Positions 24,519 through 32,361 are shown, numbered from the stretch's first letter. The stretch: 55,371 nucleotides of DNA from Paracoccaceae bacterium (GCA_007693835.1 RECW01000149.1:1-55371); one strand, 5' to 3'. The notes: generated from the letters alone by a model not told the origin. A program made the numbers and translations.

Positions 24519-25739
24519 ATGGCGTTCAGCTTGTTCGGCGCGCGGCGCGAGCCGCGGCGCCAGGAGAGGGCGCGCGACGAGACCGCGCCCGAGCGGAAGG
24601 CCTCCGCGGTCGGCGGGCTGACCGTGGTGCATGCGCTGGGCCGCGCCGCCTGGACGCCGAAGGAGACGGCGTCGCTGGCGCGGGCCGGCTACGCGGGCAA
24701 CGCGGTCGGCTTCCGGTGCGTGCGGATGATCGCGGAGGCGGCGGCCTCGATCCCGTTCCGGTTCTTGGAGGGGGGCGCGGAGGCGGCGGCGCATCCGCTG
24801 GCCGAGCTGCTCGCCGACCCCAATCCGGGGCAGGACGGTACGGCGCTGCTGGAGGCCGTCTACGGCCATCTGCAGATCGCCGGCGACGCCTATCTGGAGG
24901 CGGTGGCGGACGCGGCGGGGCGGCCTGCGGAGCTGCACGTTCTGCGGCCCGAGCGGGTGCGGGTGATCCCCGGGCCTGACGGCTGGCCGCAGGCCTATGA
25001 ATATCGGGTGTCGGGCAAGGCGCACCGGTTCGCGATGGACGTCGACGCGCCGCCGCTCCTGCACCTGAGGGCCTTCCACCCGCTCGACGACCATTACGGA
25101 ATGGCGCCGCTGGAGGCGGCGGCGGCCTCCGTCGACGTGCACAACGCGGCCTCGCGCTGGACCAAGGCGCTGCTCGACAACGCGGCGCGGCCTTCAGGGG
25201 CGGTGATCTACAAGAGCGCGGACGGGCGCGAGACGCTGACCGACGAGCAGTACCGGCGGCTGGTCTCGGAGCTGGAGACGCACCACCAGGGGGCGCGCAA
25301 CGCCGGGCGGCCGATGCTGCTGGAGGGCGGGCTCGACTGGAAGCCGATGGGGTATTCGCCCTCGGACATGGAGTTCCTCGCCACCAAGCACGCGGCGGCG
25401 CGGGAGATCGCGCTGGCGTTCGGCGTGCCGCCGATGCTGCTCGGCCTGCCCGGCGACAACACCTATTCGAACTACCACGAGGCCAACCGCGCCTTCTGGA
25501 GCCAGACGGTCACGCCGCTGGTGCGGCGGACGGGGGCGGCGCTGTCGCGGTGGCTCGGGTGGCGGTGGGGTGGCGCGGTGCGGATCGAGGCGGACCTCGA
25601 CCGCACGCCGGCGCTCGCCGCCGAGCGCGACGCGCAGTGGGCGCGGATCGCCTCGGCCGAGTTTCTGGATGCGGACGAGAAGCGGCGGCTGCTCGGCCTG
25701 CCGCCCCGCGCCGCCGACCGATCGGGAGCATCGCGATGA
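24519..25739 (+). CDS. GTA portal protein (HK97-type; RcGTA gp3)
   Basis: The 406-residue protein has the HK97 portal pattern: GYAGNAVGFRCVRMIAEAAA near the start, LQIAGDAYLEAV, YGMAPLEAAAASVDVHNAAS, and the conserved IALAFGVPPMLLGLPGDNTY followed by ANRAFWSQTV. Twelve copies form the ring through which DNA enters the head. The ATG at 24519 has an excellent GGAGGAG ribosome site; the long upstream open frame is a shadow of the terminase gene. Its stop overlaps the protease start. The small gene called g3.5 in R. capsulatus is absent here. Confidence 0.93.
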   Translation: MAFSLFGARREPRRQERARDETAPERKASAVGGLTVVHALGRAAWTPKETASLARAGYAGNAVGFRCVRMIAEAAASIPFRFLEGGAEAAAHPLAELLADPNPGQDGTALLEAVYGHLQIAGDAYLEAVADAAGRPAELHVLRPERVRVIPGPDGWPQAYEYRVSGKAHRFAMDVDAPPLLHLRAFHPLDDHYGMAPLEAAAASVDVHNAASRWTKALLDNAARPSGAVIYKSADGRETLTDEQYRRLVSELETHHQGARNAGRPMLLEGGLDWKPMGYSPSDMEFLATKHAAAREIALAFGVPPMLLGLPGDNTYSNYHEANRAFWSQTVTPLVRRTGAALSRWLGWRWGGAVRIEADLDRTPALAAERDAQWARIASAEFLDADEKRRLLGLPPRAADRSGASR

Positions 25740-26287
25740 TGATCGAGACCCCCGCGCTTGCGAGCGGGCTGGAGACCAAGTTCGTCTCCGTCGACGGGCT
25801 GGCCGCGGCGGAGGACGGGCGCATCGAGGGCTACGCCAGCCTGTTCGACGTCGCCGACCAGAGCGGCGACGTGGTGGCGCCGGGCGCTTTCGCGGCTTCG
25901 CTGCTGCGGGCGGGGCGGCGGGTGAAGCTGCTCTGGCAGCACGACCCGGCGCAGCCCATCGGCGTGTGGGACGAGATCGCCGAGGACGCCCGCGGCCTGC
26001 GGGTGAAGGGGCGGCTGCTGACCGAGATCCGCGCCGGCGCGGAGGCGGCGGCGCTGGTGCGGGCGGGGGCGATCGACGGGCTGTCGATCGGCTACCGCAC
26101 GGTGCGCGCGGCCAAGGCGGCGGACGGCGGGCGGCGGCTGCTGGAGGTGGACCTCTGGGAGGTGTCGCTGGTGACCTTCCCGATGCTGCCGGAGGCGCGC
26201 GCGGCGAAGGCCGAGGGCGGCGGGGAGAACGACGGCGACGCGGCGCTGGCCGCGGCGATCGAGGCGGCGCGGCGCGCGCTCGCCTGA
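25736..26287 (+). CDS. GTA prohead protease (HK97 family; RcGTA gp4)
   Basis: The 183-residue protein belongs to the U35/HK97 prohead protease family. The segment IEGYASLFDVADQSGDVVAP is typical. The catalytic histidine is predicted in LLWQHDPAQPIGVW and the serine in AIDGLSIGYRTV, followed by LLEVDLWEVSLVTFPMLPEA. It trims the capsid N-terminus during head maturation and probably removes itself. Two ATG codons in tandem overlap the portal stop; a GGGAG site 7 bases upstream favours the first. Confidence 0.92.
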   Translation: MMIETPALASGLETKFVSVDGLAAAEDGRIEGYASLFDVADQSGDVVAPGAFAASLLRAGRRVKLLWQHDPAQPIGVWDEIAEDARGLRVKGRLLTEIRAGAEAAALVRAGAIDGLSIGYRTVRAAKAADGGRRLLEVDLWEVSLVTFPMLPEARAAKAEGGGENDGDAALAAAIEAARRALA

Positions 26288-26315
26288 GCGGACGGATTTC
26301 ATGGAGAGCATTGCG

Positions 26316-27479
26316 ATGGACGACGCGACCCGGACGGGGGCGGCCGAAGCCCCCGATGCGAAGGAGGCGCTGCGGCGCTTCGTGACGGACTTCAAGACGT
26401 TTCAGGAGCGGATCGAGACCAAGATGAAAATTCAGGAGGATCGGCTGGGCATGCTCGACCGGCGCGCTGGCGCGCGGCCTGCGCTGGCGGGCGAGTCGCG
26501 GGCGCCCGAACGCAAGGCGCTGGCCGCCTATCTGCGTGACGGCGACGAGACCGGGCTGCGCGCCGCGGCGCTCGAGCGGAAGGCGCTGGTGGGAACCGCC
26601 GGGACCGAGGGCGGTTATCTCGTCGACACCCAGACCGCCGGCGACATCGCGGCGCTGCGCAAGGGGGCCTCGTCGCTCCGCGCGATCGCCAACGTGGTTT
26701 CGGTCGAGGGCGGCGCCTATGAAGTGCTGGTCGACCATGCGGGGCTCGAGACCGCCTGGGTGAGCGAGGCCGCGGCGATGGGCGAGACGGGCACGAGCCC
26801 GATCGAGCGCATCACGATCCCGCTCCACGAGCTGGCGGCGATGCCGAAGGTCTCGCAGCGGCTGCTGGACGACTCGGCCTTCGACATCGAGGGGTGGCTG
26901 GCCGCGAGCATCGCGGAGACCTTCGGGCGCGCGGAGGCGGCGGCGTTCATCTTGGGCGACGGCGTCGAGAAGCCGACCGGCCTGCTGCGCTACGACGCCG
27001 TGGCCGACGCCGACTGGGCGTGGGGCGCGCTCGGTTATGTCGCGACCGGCGTCGAGGGCGGGTTCAGCGTGTCCGACCCGTCGAACGACGTGGTCGATCT
27101 CGTCTACAGCCTCGGCGCGCGCTATCGCGCCAACGGCGCCTTCCTGATGAACTCGAAGACCGCCGGGACGCTGCGCAAGATGAAGGACGCCGACGGGCGG
27201 TTCCTCTGGCATGAATCGCTGAGCTGCGGCGAGCCTTCGCGGCTGCTGGGCTATCCGGTGATCACCTGCGAGGCGATGCCGGACATCGGGCCGGGCGCGA
27301 CCGCGATCGCCTTCGGCGACTTCCGCGCCGGCTACACCATCGCCGAGCGGCCGGACCTGCGCATCCTGCGCGATCCGTTCTCGGCCAAGCCCCACGTGCA
27401 GTTCTACGCCTCGGCGCGCGTCGGCGGGGCGGTGACGGACTTCGCGGCGATCAAGCTGCTCAGGTTCGCCGCGGCGTGA
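26316..27479 (+). CDS. GTA major capsid protein (HK97 fold; RcGTA gp5)
   Basis: The 387-residue protein has the HK97 capsid layout. An N-terminal, helical scaffolding (delta) region covers about residues 10-65. A proteolysis zone lies near residues 85-90, just before GTEGGYLVDTQTAG. Then come the shell domain with PLHELAAMPKVSQRLLDDSA, ILGDGVEKPTGLL and the C-terminal FGDFRAGYTIAERPDLRILR. ATG 26316 is preferred over the in-frame ATG 26301 because GGAGAG lies 7 bases upstream of it. The predicted cleavage after a lysine near residue 89 is by analogy with RcGTA. A strong hairpin follows the gene. Confidence 0.94.
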   Translation: MDDATRTGAAEAPDAKEALRRFVTDFKTFQERIETKMKIQEDRLGMLDRRAGARPALAGESRAPERKALAAYLRDGDETGLRAAALERKALVGTAGTEGGYLVDTQTAGDIAALRKGASSLRAIANVVSVEGGAYEVLVDHAGLETAWVSEAAAMGETGTSPIERITIPLHELAAMPKVSQRLLDDSAFDIEGWLAASIAETFGRAEAAAFILGDGVEKPTGLLRYDAVADADWAWGALGYVATGVEGGFSVSDPSNDVVDLVYSLGARYRANGAFLMNSKTAGTLRKMKDADGRFLWHESLSCGEPSRLLGYPVITCEAMPDIGPGATAIAFGDFRAGYTIAERPDLRILRDPFSAKPHVQFYASARVGGAVTDFAAIKLLRFAAA

Positions 27480-27502
27480 CGCCCGCCGGTTGAGACGGCG
27501 GA

Positions 27503-27537
27503 GGCCGGGCGCAGGCGGCGCCCGGCCTGACCGGGTT
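27503..27537 (+). terminator. Terminator-like hairpin after the GTA capsid gene
   Basis: GGCCGGGCGC (27503-27512) and GCGCCCGGCC (27518-27527) form a perfect 10-bp, all-GC stem around a 5-base loop, followed by TGACCGGGTTTT. It lies 23 bases after the capsid stop, inside the operon. The T-run is short and displaced, so partial termination or mRNA protection is more likely than a full stop. It would raise capsid mRNA relative to the genes after it. Confidence 0.65.
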
Positions 27538-27557
27538 TTCTGGAAGAGGCGCGTTGC

Positions 27558-28127
27558 ATGTTGATCGAGCTTTCCCCGCTCGCGGTCGCCCCCGAGCGGC
27601 TGGACGACCTCGCCCATCACCTGCGGTTCTCGACCGGGTTCGGGCGCGACCCGGTGGTGGAGGCCGCGATGCGCACCGCGCTGGAGGCGGCGCTGCGCGC
27701 GGTCGAGCGGCGGACCGGGCGCGTGCTGGTCGCGCGCCGCTTCGGCTTCGCAGCGCCGGCCTGGGAACCGGGCGGACGGCTGACGCTGCCGGTCGAGCCT
27801 GTGACGGCGCTGGTCGAGATCGTGCTGGAGGACCGGGAGGGGCTGCGGACGGCGCATCCGGCCGAGAATTTCATTCTGGCGCCGGAATCGCCGCCCGTGG
27901 TGGTCGCGCGGCGCGGCGCGGCCCCGGCGCGGATACCGTCGGGCGGACGGGTCGTGGCGACGTTCGACGCCGGATGGGCGGCGTGGTCGGCGGTTCCGGC
28001 GGAGCTGCGACAGGCGACGCTGGCGCTGGCGGCCGGGCACTTCGAAGGGTGGCGGGGCGACGACGCGGCGGCGTCGGTCGGGACTGTGGCGGCGCTGCTC
28101 GCGCCCTACCGGCGGGTGCGTCTGTGA
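27558..28127 (+). CDS. GTA head-tail connector/adaptor protein (RcGTA gp6)
   Basis: The 189-residue protein follows the capsid gene, as gp6 does in RcGTA. The sequence shows a helical N-terminal half (VVEAAMRTALEAALRAVERR), a central beta region (GGRLTLPVEPVTALVEIVLE) and a closing helix with ATLALAAGHFEGWRGDD, typical of gp6-like connectors that attach below the portal ring. The ATG has a GAAGAGG ribosome site. Its stop overlaps the GTG start of the next gene by four bases. Function is inferred mostly from family pattern and gene order. Confidence 0.85.
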   Translation: MLIELSPLAVAPERLDDLAHHLRFSTGFGRDPVVEAAMRTALEAALRAVERRTGRVLVARRFGFAAPAWEPGGRLTLPVEPVTALVEIVLEDREGLRTAHPAENFILAPESPPVVVARRGAAPARIPSGGRVVATFDAGWAAWSAVPAELRQATLALAAGHFEGWRGDDAAASVGTVAALLAPYRRVRL

Positions 28128-28462
28128 GCGGGGCGACGCTGACCCGGCGGCTGACGCTGGAGGCCGCCGTCGAGACGCAGGACGGCGCCGGCGGACGCGT
28201 GGCCGCGTGGCGCGCGCTCGGCGCGGTGTGGGCGGAGGTGCGGGGCGTCTCGGCGTTCGAGCGGTTCTGGGGCGAGGCGGGCGGTTCGCGGCTGTCGCAC
28301 CGGATCACCGTGCGCTGGGCGCCGTTCGGGGCCGCGGCGCGGCCGGCGGCGGGGCAGCGGTTTCGCGAGGGCGAGAGGCTGTTCGCGATCCTCGGCGTCA
28401 CGGAGGCCGATCCGCACAACCGGTTCCTGATCTGCTGGACCGAGGAGGGCCGGGCGGCATGA
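28124..28462 (+). CDS. GTA head closure protein (RcGTA gp7)
   Basis: The 112-residue, beta-rich protein (LTRRLTLEAAVETQDGAGGR, VWAEVRGVSAFERFWGEAGG, RFREGERLFAILGVTEADPH) matches the phage head closure / head-tail adaptor family. It would seal the connector and offer a docking face for the tail. Translation starts at a GTG within the gp6 stop region and ends in a four-base overlap with gp8, so the three genes gp6-gp7-gp8 are translationally chained. Confidence 0.87.
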   Translation: MSGATLTRRLTLEAAVETQDGAGGRVAAWRALGAVWAEVRGVSAFERFWGEAGGSRLSHRITVRWAPFGAAARPAAGQRFREGERLFAILGVTEADPHNRFLICWTEEGRAA

Positions 28463-28875
28463 GCTACGCCTTCGCAGGCGCGGCGCAGGCGGCGCTGCAC
28501 GCCGCGCTGACCGCGCATCCGGAGATCGCGGCGCTGGCGACCGGCGGCGTCCACGACGAGCCGCCGCAGGGCGCCGCGGGGCGCGCGGCGACCGGGCCTT
28601 ACGTGCTGATCGGCGACGAGGCGGTCTCGCCGTGGGGCGCGGGCGATCTCGCCGGCGCGGCGCATGCGGTGGAGATCGCGGTGGTCGGCGCGGCGCTGGG
28701 GTTCGCCGCGCTGAAGCGGATCGCGGCGGCGGTCTCGGACGCGGCGCTCGGGCCCCTCTCGATCCAGGGCGCGCGGGTGGTGTCGGCGCGGTTTCTCGGC
28801 GCCCGGACGCGGCGGGGGCGCGAGGGGATGCGGCGCATCGACCTGCGGTTCCGGCTGATCGTCGAGCCCGCCTGA
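28459..28875 (+). CDS. GTA tail completion/terminator protein, DUF3168 (RcGTA gp8)
   Basis: The 138-residue protein fits the DUF3168 tail-completion family: short N-terminal helix (FAGAAQAALHAALTAHPEIA), YVLIGDEAVSPWG, then HAVEIAVVGAALGFAALKRI and LRFRLIVEPA at the end. Homologues cap the tail tube and join it to the head. The start overlaps the gp7 stop (ATGA). The last codons and the stop lie within a terminator-like hairpin (28866-28884). Confidence 0.86.
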   Translation: MSYAFAGAAQAALHAALTAHPEIAALATGGVHDEPPQGAAGRAATGPYVLIGDEAVSPWGAGDLAGAAHAVEIAVVGAALGFAALKRIAAAVSDAALGPLSIQGARVVSARFLGARTRRGREGMRRIDLRFRLIVEPA

Positions 28876-28892
28876 GCGGCGGGCGGGTTTTT
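28866..28892 (+). terminator. Intrinsic-terminator-like hairpin between gp8 and major tail gene
   Basis: GCCCGCC (28866-28872) pairs perfectly with GGCGGGC (28878-28884) around TGAGC, which contains the gp8 stop, and is followed by GGG and five T residues (28888-28892). By form this is a standard intrinsic terminator, yet it lies in the middle of the GTA operon, 19 bases before the major tail protein ATG. Read-through or antitermination must occur for tail genes to be expressed from the upstream promoter. Confidence 0.7.
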
Positions 28893-28910
28893 CACGGAAA
28901 GGAGACGGCG

Positions 28911-29321
28911 ATGGCGGCGCAGAGAGGCCGCGACCTGCTGGTGAGGCTGGCGGTCGACGGCGGCGGTTTCGAGACGGTGGCGGGGCTGCGGGCGACGCGG
29001 CTCTCGCTCGGCGCGGCGATGGTGAACGCGACCACGGCTGACTCGCCCGGCCGCTGGAGGGAACTTCTGGCGGGGGCCGGGGCGCAGTCGGCGAGCGTGA
29101 GCGGCTCGGGCGTGTTCCGCGACGCGGCGTCGGACGCGGCGCTCAGGCGCGCGTTCTTCGAGGGGGCGACGCCGACGTTCCGGCTGACCATCCCCGACTT
29201 CGGCGAGATCGACGGGCCGTTCCAGATCACCACGCTGGAGTACGCGGGCGAGCACGACGGCGAGGCGGTCTACCAGATGGCGCTGGAGAGCGCGGGCGCC
29301 CTGACGTTCCGGGAGCTCTGA
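28911..29321 (+). CDS. GTA major tail protein (RcGTA gp9)
   Basis: The 136-residue protein matches the TP901-1-type major tail tube family. It begins with AAQRGRDLLVRLAVDGGGFE and continues with a beta sandwich ending FQITTLEYAGEHDGEAVYQM and ALTFREL. Many copies stack into the tail tube. A strong AAAGGAG ribosome site lies just upstream, in keeping with high expression. The open frame before 28911 is a shadow of gp8. Confidence 0.92.
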   Translation: MAAQRGRDLLVRLAVDGGGFETVAGLRATRLSLGAAMVNATTADSPGRWRELLAGAGAQSASVSGSGVFRDAASDAALRRAFFEGATPTFRLTIPDFGEIDGPFQITTLEYAGEHDGEAVYQMALESAGALTFREL

Positions 29322-29324
29322 GCG

Positions 29325-29654
29325 ATGGCGAACCGCCATGCGGGCGAGGTCTCGGTGACCCTCGACGGCGCGCCGCGGCGGCTGCGGCTGACGCTGGGCG
29401 CGCTCGCGGAGCTGGAGGAGGCGCTGGGCGCGGAGGGGCTCGTCGACTTCGCGGCGCGGATCGAGCGGGGCGGGCTGACCACCCGCGACGTGATCGCCGT
29501 GTTGCAGGCGGGCTTGCGCGGCGCGGGGGACGCGGCGGGCGCAGAGGCGCTGCCGGCGACGCAGGTCGCGGGCGGTGCCCTGGGGGCGGCTGCGGCGGCG
29601 GTCGCGCTGCTGGAGGCGGCCTTCGCGGGCGATGCGCCGGAGGCGGGGGCGTGA
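29325..29654 (+). CDS. GTA tail assembly chaperone-like protein (RcGTA gp10)
   Basis: The 109-residue protein matches the GTA gp10 family, a gpG-like tail chaperone. RRLRLTLGALAELEEALGAE and the following GGLTTRDVIAVLQAGLRGAG are characteristic. In tailed phages such proteins coat the tape measure before the tube forms. It starts 3 bases after gp9 and overlaps the next small gene by four bases. In lambda-type phages the second chaperone is made by frameshifting; here it is a separate overlapping gene. Confidence 0.88.
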   Translation: MANRHAGEVSVTLDGAPRRLRLTLGALAELEEALGAEGLVDFAARIERGGLTTRDVIAVLQAGLRGAGDAAGAEALPATQVAGGALGAAAAAVALLEAAFAGDAPEAGA

Positions 29655-29863
29655 GGCGGCGGCTCGACTGGGCGGGGTTGATGCGGCTCGGGCTCGGGCG
29701 GCTCGGCCTCGCGCCGGCGACGTTCTGGGAGATGACGCCGGTGGAGCTGCGCCGGGCGGCGGAAGGGCGGTTCGGCGTCGCGCCGGCGCCGCTCGGCCGG
29801 GCGGGGCTGCAGGCGCTGATGGCGCGGCATCCGGACGGGAAGGCGGACCATGGACATGGATGA
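29651..29863 (+). CDS. GTA tail assembly chaperone, small (RcGTA gp10.1)
   Basis: The 70-residue product starts at a GTG that overlaps the gp10 stop. It begins RRRLDWAGLMRLGLGRLGLA and continues PATFWEMTPVELRRAAEGRF, the signature of the small rcc01693-type chaperone found between gp10 and the tape measure in GTA clusters. It overlaps the tape-measure gene by 14 bases. It is short but well supported by the motif and by its fixed position. Confidence 0.88.
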   Translation: MRRRLDWAGLMRLGLGRLGLAPATFWEMTPVELRRAAEGRFGVAPAPLGRAGLQALMARHPDGKADHGHG

Positions 29864-30413
29864 GGACGGCGCGGGCCTCGCGCGCGCAGCTGGCGCGCTG
29901 GAGGCCGCGGACCGGGCGGCGCAGGGGTTGTCGGCGTCGGTCGGCGTCGGGCTGCGGCGCGCGATGGAGCAGGCGGCGCTCGGCGGCGCGTCGCTCTCGG
30001 ACGCGCTGCGGGGGCTGGCGCGCGACGTCGGCCGCGCGGCGATGCGGGCGGCGACGCGGCCGCTGACGGACGCCGCGGGGGCCGGGCTCGCGGGACTTGC
30101 GGATGCGGCGGCGCGGGCGGCGGTCGGCGGCGTCTCGGCCGCTGCGGTGCGCGGGTTCGCGGCGGGCGGCGTGGTGACGGGTCCGACGGCCTTCGCGACC
30201 GCGGGCGGCGTCGGCGTGATGGGCGAGGCGGGGCCGGAGGCGATCATGCCGCTGGCGCGGGGGCCCGACGGGCGGCTCGGCGTGCGGGGCGGGGGCGGCG
30301 TCTCGGTGACGGTGAACGTGGTCGCGGCGGACGCGGACAGTTTCCGCCGTTCGGAGCCGCAGATCGCCGCGGCGCTGGCCCGCGCGGTCGCCCGCGGCCG
30401 GCGGCGGTTGTGA
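29850..30413 (+). CDS. GTA tail tape measure protein, very short (RcGTA gp11)
   Basis: The 187-residue protein has an N-terminal helical part (LEAADRAAQGLSASVGVGLR), an alanine-rich middle, and the tape-measure C-terminal pattern FAAGGVVTGPTAFATAGGVG, then GEAGPEAIMPLARGPDGRLG and VTVNVVAADADSFRRSE. These segments recur in siphophage tape measures. Most phage tape measures exceed 600 residues. GTA versions are near 200, and this one is at the low end, predicting a very short tail if length follows the usual rule. Alternative start at 29856. Confidence 0.9.
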   Translation: MDMDEDGAGLARAAGALEAADRAAQGLSASVGVGLRRAMEQAALGGASLSDALRGLARDVGRAAMRAATRPLTDAAGAGLAGLADAAARAAVGGVSAAAVRGFAAGGVVTGPTAFATAGGVGVMGEAGPEAIMPLARGPDGRLGVRGGGGVSVTVNVVAADADSFRRSEPQIAAALARAVARGRRRL

Positions 30414-30420
30414 GGGCGCG

Positions 30421-31047
30421 ATGAATTTCCACGAAGTGCTGTTTCCGCCCGCGCTCTCCTTCGGGTCGAGCGGCGGGCCCGAGCGCAAGACCGAGATCGT
30501 GACGCTGGCGAGCGGGTTCGAAGAGCGCAACACGCCGTGGGCGCACGGGCGCCGGCGGTATGACGCGGGGCTGGGCTTGCGCCGCCTCGACGACATCCAC
30601 GCGGTGCTCGGGTTCTTCGAGGCGCGGATGGGTCGGCTCTACGGGTTCCGCTGGCGGGACTGGGCGGACCACAAGTCCTGCGCGCCGTCGGCGACGCCCA
30701 CGGCGTTCGACTGTCCGCTCGGCGTCGGGGACGGGGAGACGCGGGCTTTTCCGCTCGCCAAGACCTACGCGTCGGGACCGGCGGCGTATCGTCGGCCGAT
30801 CGCAAAGCCGGTCGCCGGATCGGTGCTTATCGGCGTGGACGGCGCGGCGCTCGCGGCGGGGTTCTCGGTGGATGCGGCGACCGGCGTCGTGACGTTCGAC
30901 GTCGCGCCGGCGCCGGGCGCGGTGCTGACGGCGGGGTTCCTGTTCGACGTGCCGGCGCGGTTCGACACCGACCGGATCGAGGTGAATCTCGGCGCCTTCG
31001 AGGCGGGGGAGATCCCGTCGATCCCGGTGGTGGAGGTGCGGGTCTGA
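30421..31047 (+). CDS. GTA distal tail protein, DUF2460 (RcGTA gp12)
   Basis: The 208-residue protein has the DUF2460 pattern: MNFHEVLFPPALSFGSSGGP at the start, then ERNTPWAHGRRRYDAGLGLR, FFEARMGRLYGFRWRDWADH and the closing DRIEVNLGAFEAGEIPSIPV. In RcGTA it forms the distal tail ring linking tube and baseplate. It starts 7 bases after the tape measure and its stop shares a base with the next ATG. Confidence 0.93.
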   Translation: MNFHEVLFPPALSFGSSGGPERKTEIVTLASGFEERNTPWAHGRRRYDAGLGLRRLDDIHAVLGFFEARMGRLYGFRWRDWADHKSCAPSATPTAFDCPLGVGDGETRAFPLAKTYASGPAAYRRPIAKPVAGSVLIGVDGAALAAGFSVDAATGVVTFDVAPAPGAVLTAGFLFDVPARFDTDRIEVNLGAFEAGEIPSIPVVEVRV

Positions 31048-31919
31048 TGCGGGCGGTCGACGCGGCGCTGCAGGCGCGGCTGGACGGCGGGGCGACGACG
31101 CTCTGCCGCTGCTGGCGGATCGAGCGGCGGGACGGGCGGGCGTTCGGCTTCACCGACCACGACGCGCCGCTCTCCTTCGACGGGCTGACGTTCGAGGCGG
31201 CGAGCGCGCTGGACGCGAGCGCCGTCGAGCGAACGGGCGGCCTCGCGCCCGACAACGTGACCGTGGCGGGCGCGCTGACCTCCGCCGCGATCTCGGCCGA
31301 GGAGGTGGCGGCGGGGCTGTTCGACGGGGCGGCGGTGACGCAGTGGCTGGTCGACTGGCGCGAGCCCGCCGTGCGGCATCTGACGTTCCGTGGGCGGCTC
31401 GCGGCCATCGAGCGCGGCGAGGCGGCGTTCACGGCGGAGGTCGAGGGCGTCTCGGCGCCGCTCGACCGGCCGACGGGGCGGGCCTTTCTGCCCGAGTGCG
31501 ACGCGGCCTTCGGCGACGCGCGCTGCGGGATCGACGCGGCGGCGTGGACCGCCGAGGGCGTGGTGGCGTCAGCCGAGGGCGCGCGGCTCGTCGCGTCCGG
31601 GCTGGAGGGTTTCGCGGCGGGCTGGTTCGCGCGGGGGCGGCTGGCGTGGCTGACCGGCGCGAACGCGGGTCTGGAGGCGGCGGTGCGCGCCGACGAGGGC
31701 GGCGGCGTGCTGGCGCTGTGGGCGCCGCCTGTGCGGCCGGCGGTGGCGGGAGACGCCTTCGCGGTGACGGCGGGGTGCGACAAGCGCTTCGAGACCTGCC
31801 GGACGCGGTTCGGCAACACGCTGAACTTCAGGGGATTTCCGCACGTGCCGGGAGACGACTGGGTCGCCGCCTGGCCGCGGGAGGGCGAGGCGCACGATGG
31901 CGGGTCGCGGTATGGGTGA
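31047..31919 (+). CDS. GTA baseplate protein, DUF2163 (RcGTA gp13)
   Basis: The 290-residue protein has the DUF2163 N-terminal domain (TLCRCWRIERRDGRAFGFTD, DNVTVAGALTSAAISAEEVA) and a C-terminal phage_BR0599-type domain. The latter has conserved cysteines in FLPECDAAFGDARCGID and in AGCDKRFETCRTRFGNTLNF. In RcGTA the homologue is a baseplate hub component with an iron-sulfur cluster; the four visible C-terminal cysteines would fit that here. The gene overlaps gp14 by 23 bases. Confidence 0.92.
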   Translation: MRAVDAALQARLDGGATTLCRCWRIERRDGRAFGFTDHDAPLSFDGLTFEAASALDASAVERTGGLAPDNVTVAGALTSAAISAEEVAAGLFDGAAVTQWLVDWREPAVRHLTFRGRLAAIERGEAAFTAEVEGVSAPLDRPTGRAFLPECDAAFGDARCGIDAAAWTAEGVVASAEGARLVASGLEGFAAGWFARGRLAWLTGANAGLEAAVRADEGGGVLALWAPPVRPAVAGDAFAVTAGCDKRFETCRTRFGNTLNFRGFPHVPGDDWVAAWPREGEAHDGGSRYG

Positions 31920-32361
31920 GCGGTTCGGCGCGGCGGTGGTGCGCGCGGCGCGCGCCTGGGTCGGCACGCCCTATCGTCACGGGGCGAGCGCGGTCGGCGC
32001 CGGCGCCGACTGCCTCGGCCTGATCCGGGGCGTCTGGCGGGCGGTCTACGGCCGCGAGCCGGAGGCGGCGCCGCCATACGGCCCGGACGGCGACGGCTGG
32101 GCGGAGGCGGCGGCGCTGCGGGCGGCCCTCGGGCGGCATGCGGACGAGACGCCCGTGGAGACCGCAGTGGCGGGTGATGTGCTGCTCATGCGGCTCGGGG
32201 CGCGCGGGCCGGCGAAGCATCTCGCGGTGCTGGCGACGGATGCGGGCGGCGCGCCGACCATGATCCACGCCTACAGCGGGGTCGGCGTCGTCGAGTCGCC
32301 GCTCGGCGAGACGTGGGCCCGCCGCATCGTCGCGGCGTTCCGGCTGCGGGAGGCGCGGTGA
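31897..32361 (+). CDS. GTA NlpC/P60-type cell-wall peptidase (RcGTA gp14)
   Basis: The 154-residue protein is an NlpC/P60 papain-like hydrolase: AARAWVGTPYRHGASAVGAG then catalytic C39 in ADCLGLIRGVW, GDVLLMRLG, and catalytic histidine H108 in AKHLAVLA. In RcGTA the homologue is a tail peptidase that trims recipient peptidoglycan during DNA entry. The start used (31897) has GAGG upstream; ATG 31912 is an alternative. Its TGA overlaps the ATG of gp15 by one base. Confidence 0.93.
   Translation: MAGRGMGERFGAAVVRAARAWVGTPYRHGASAVGAGADCLGLIRGVWRAVYGREPEAAPPYGPDGDGWAEAAALRAALGRHADETPVETAVAGDVLLMRLGARGPAKHLAVLATDAGGAPTMIHAYSGVGVVESPLGETWARRIVAAFRLREAR

Noticed and set aside
25194-28040. 948-codon minus-strand open frame opposite the GTA head genes
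   Set aside because: It is antisense to portal, protease and capsid genes with strong family motifs; it is a shadow frame.
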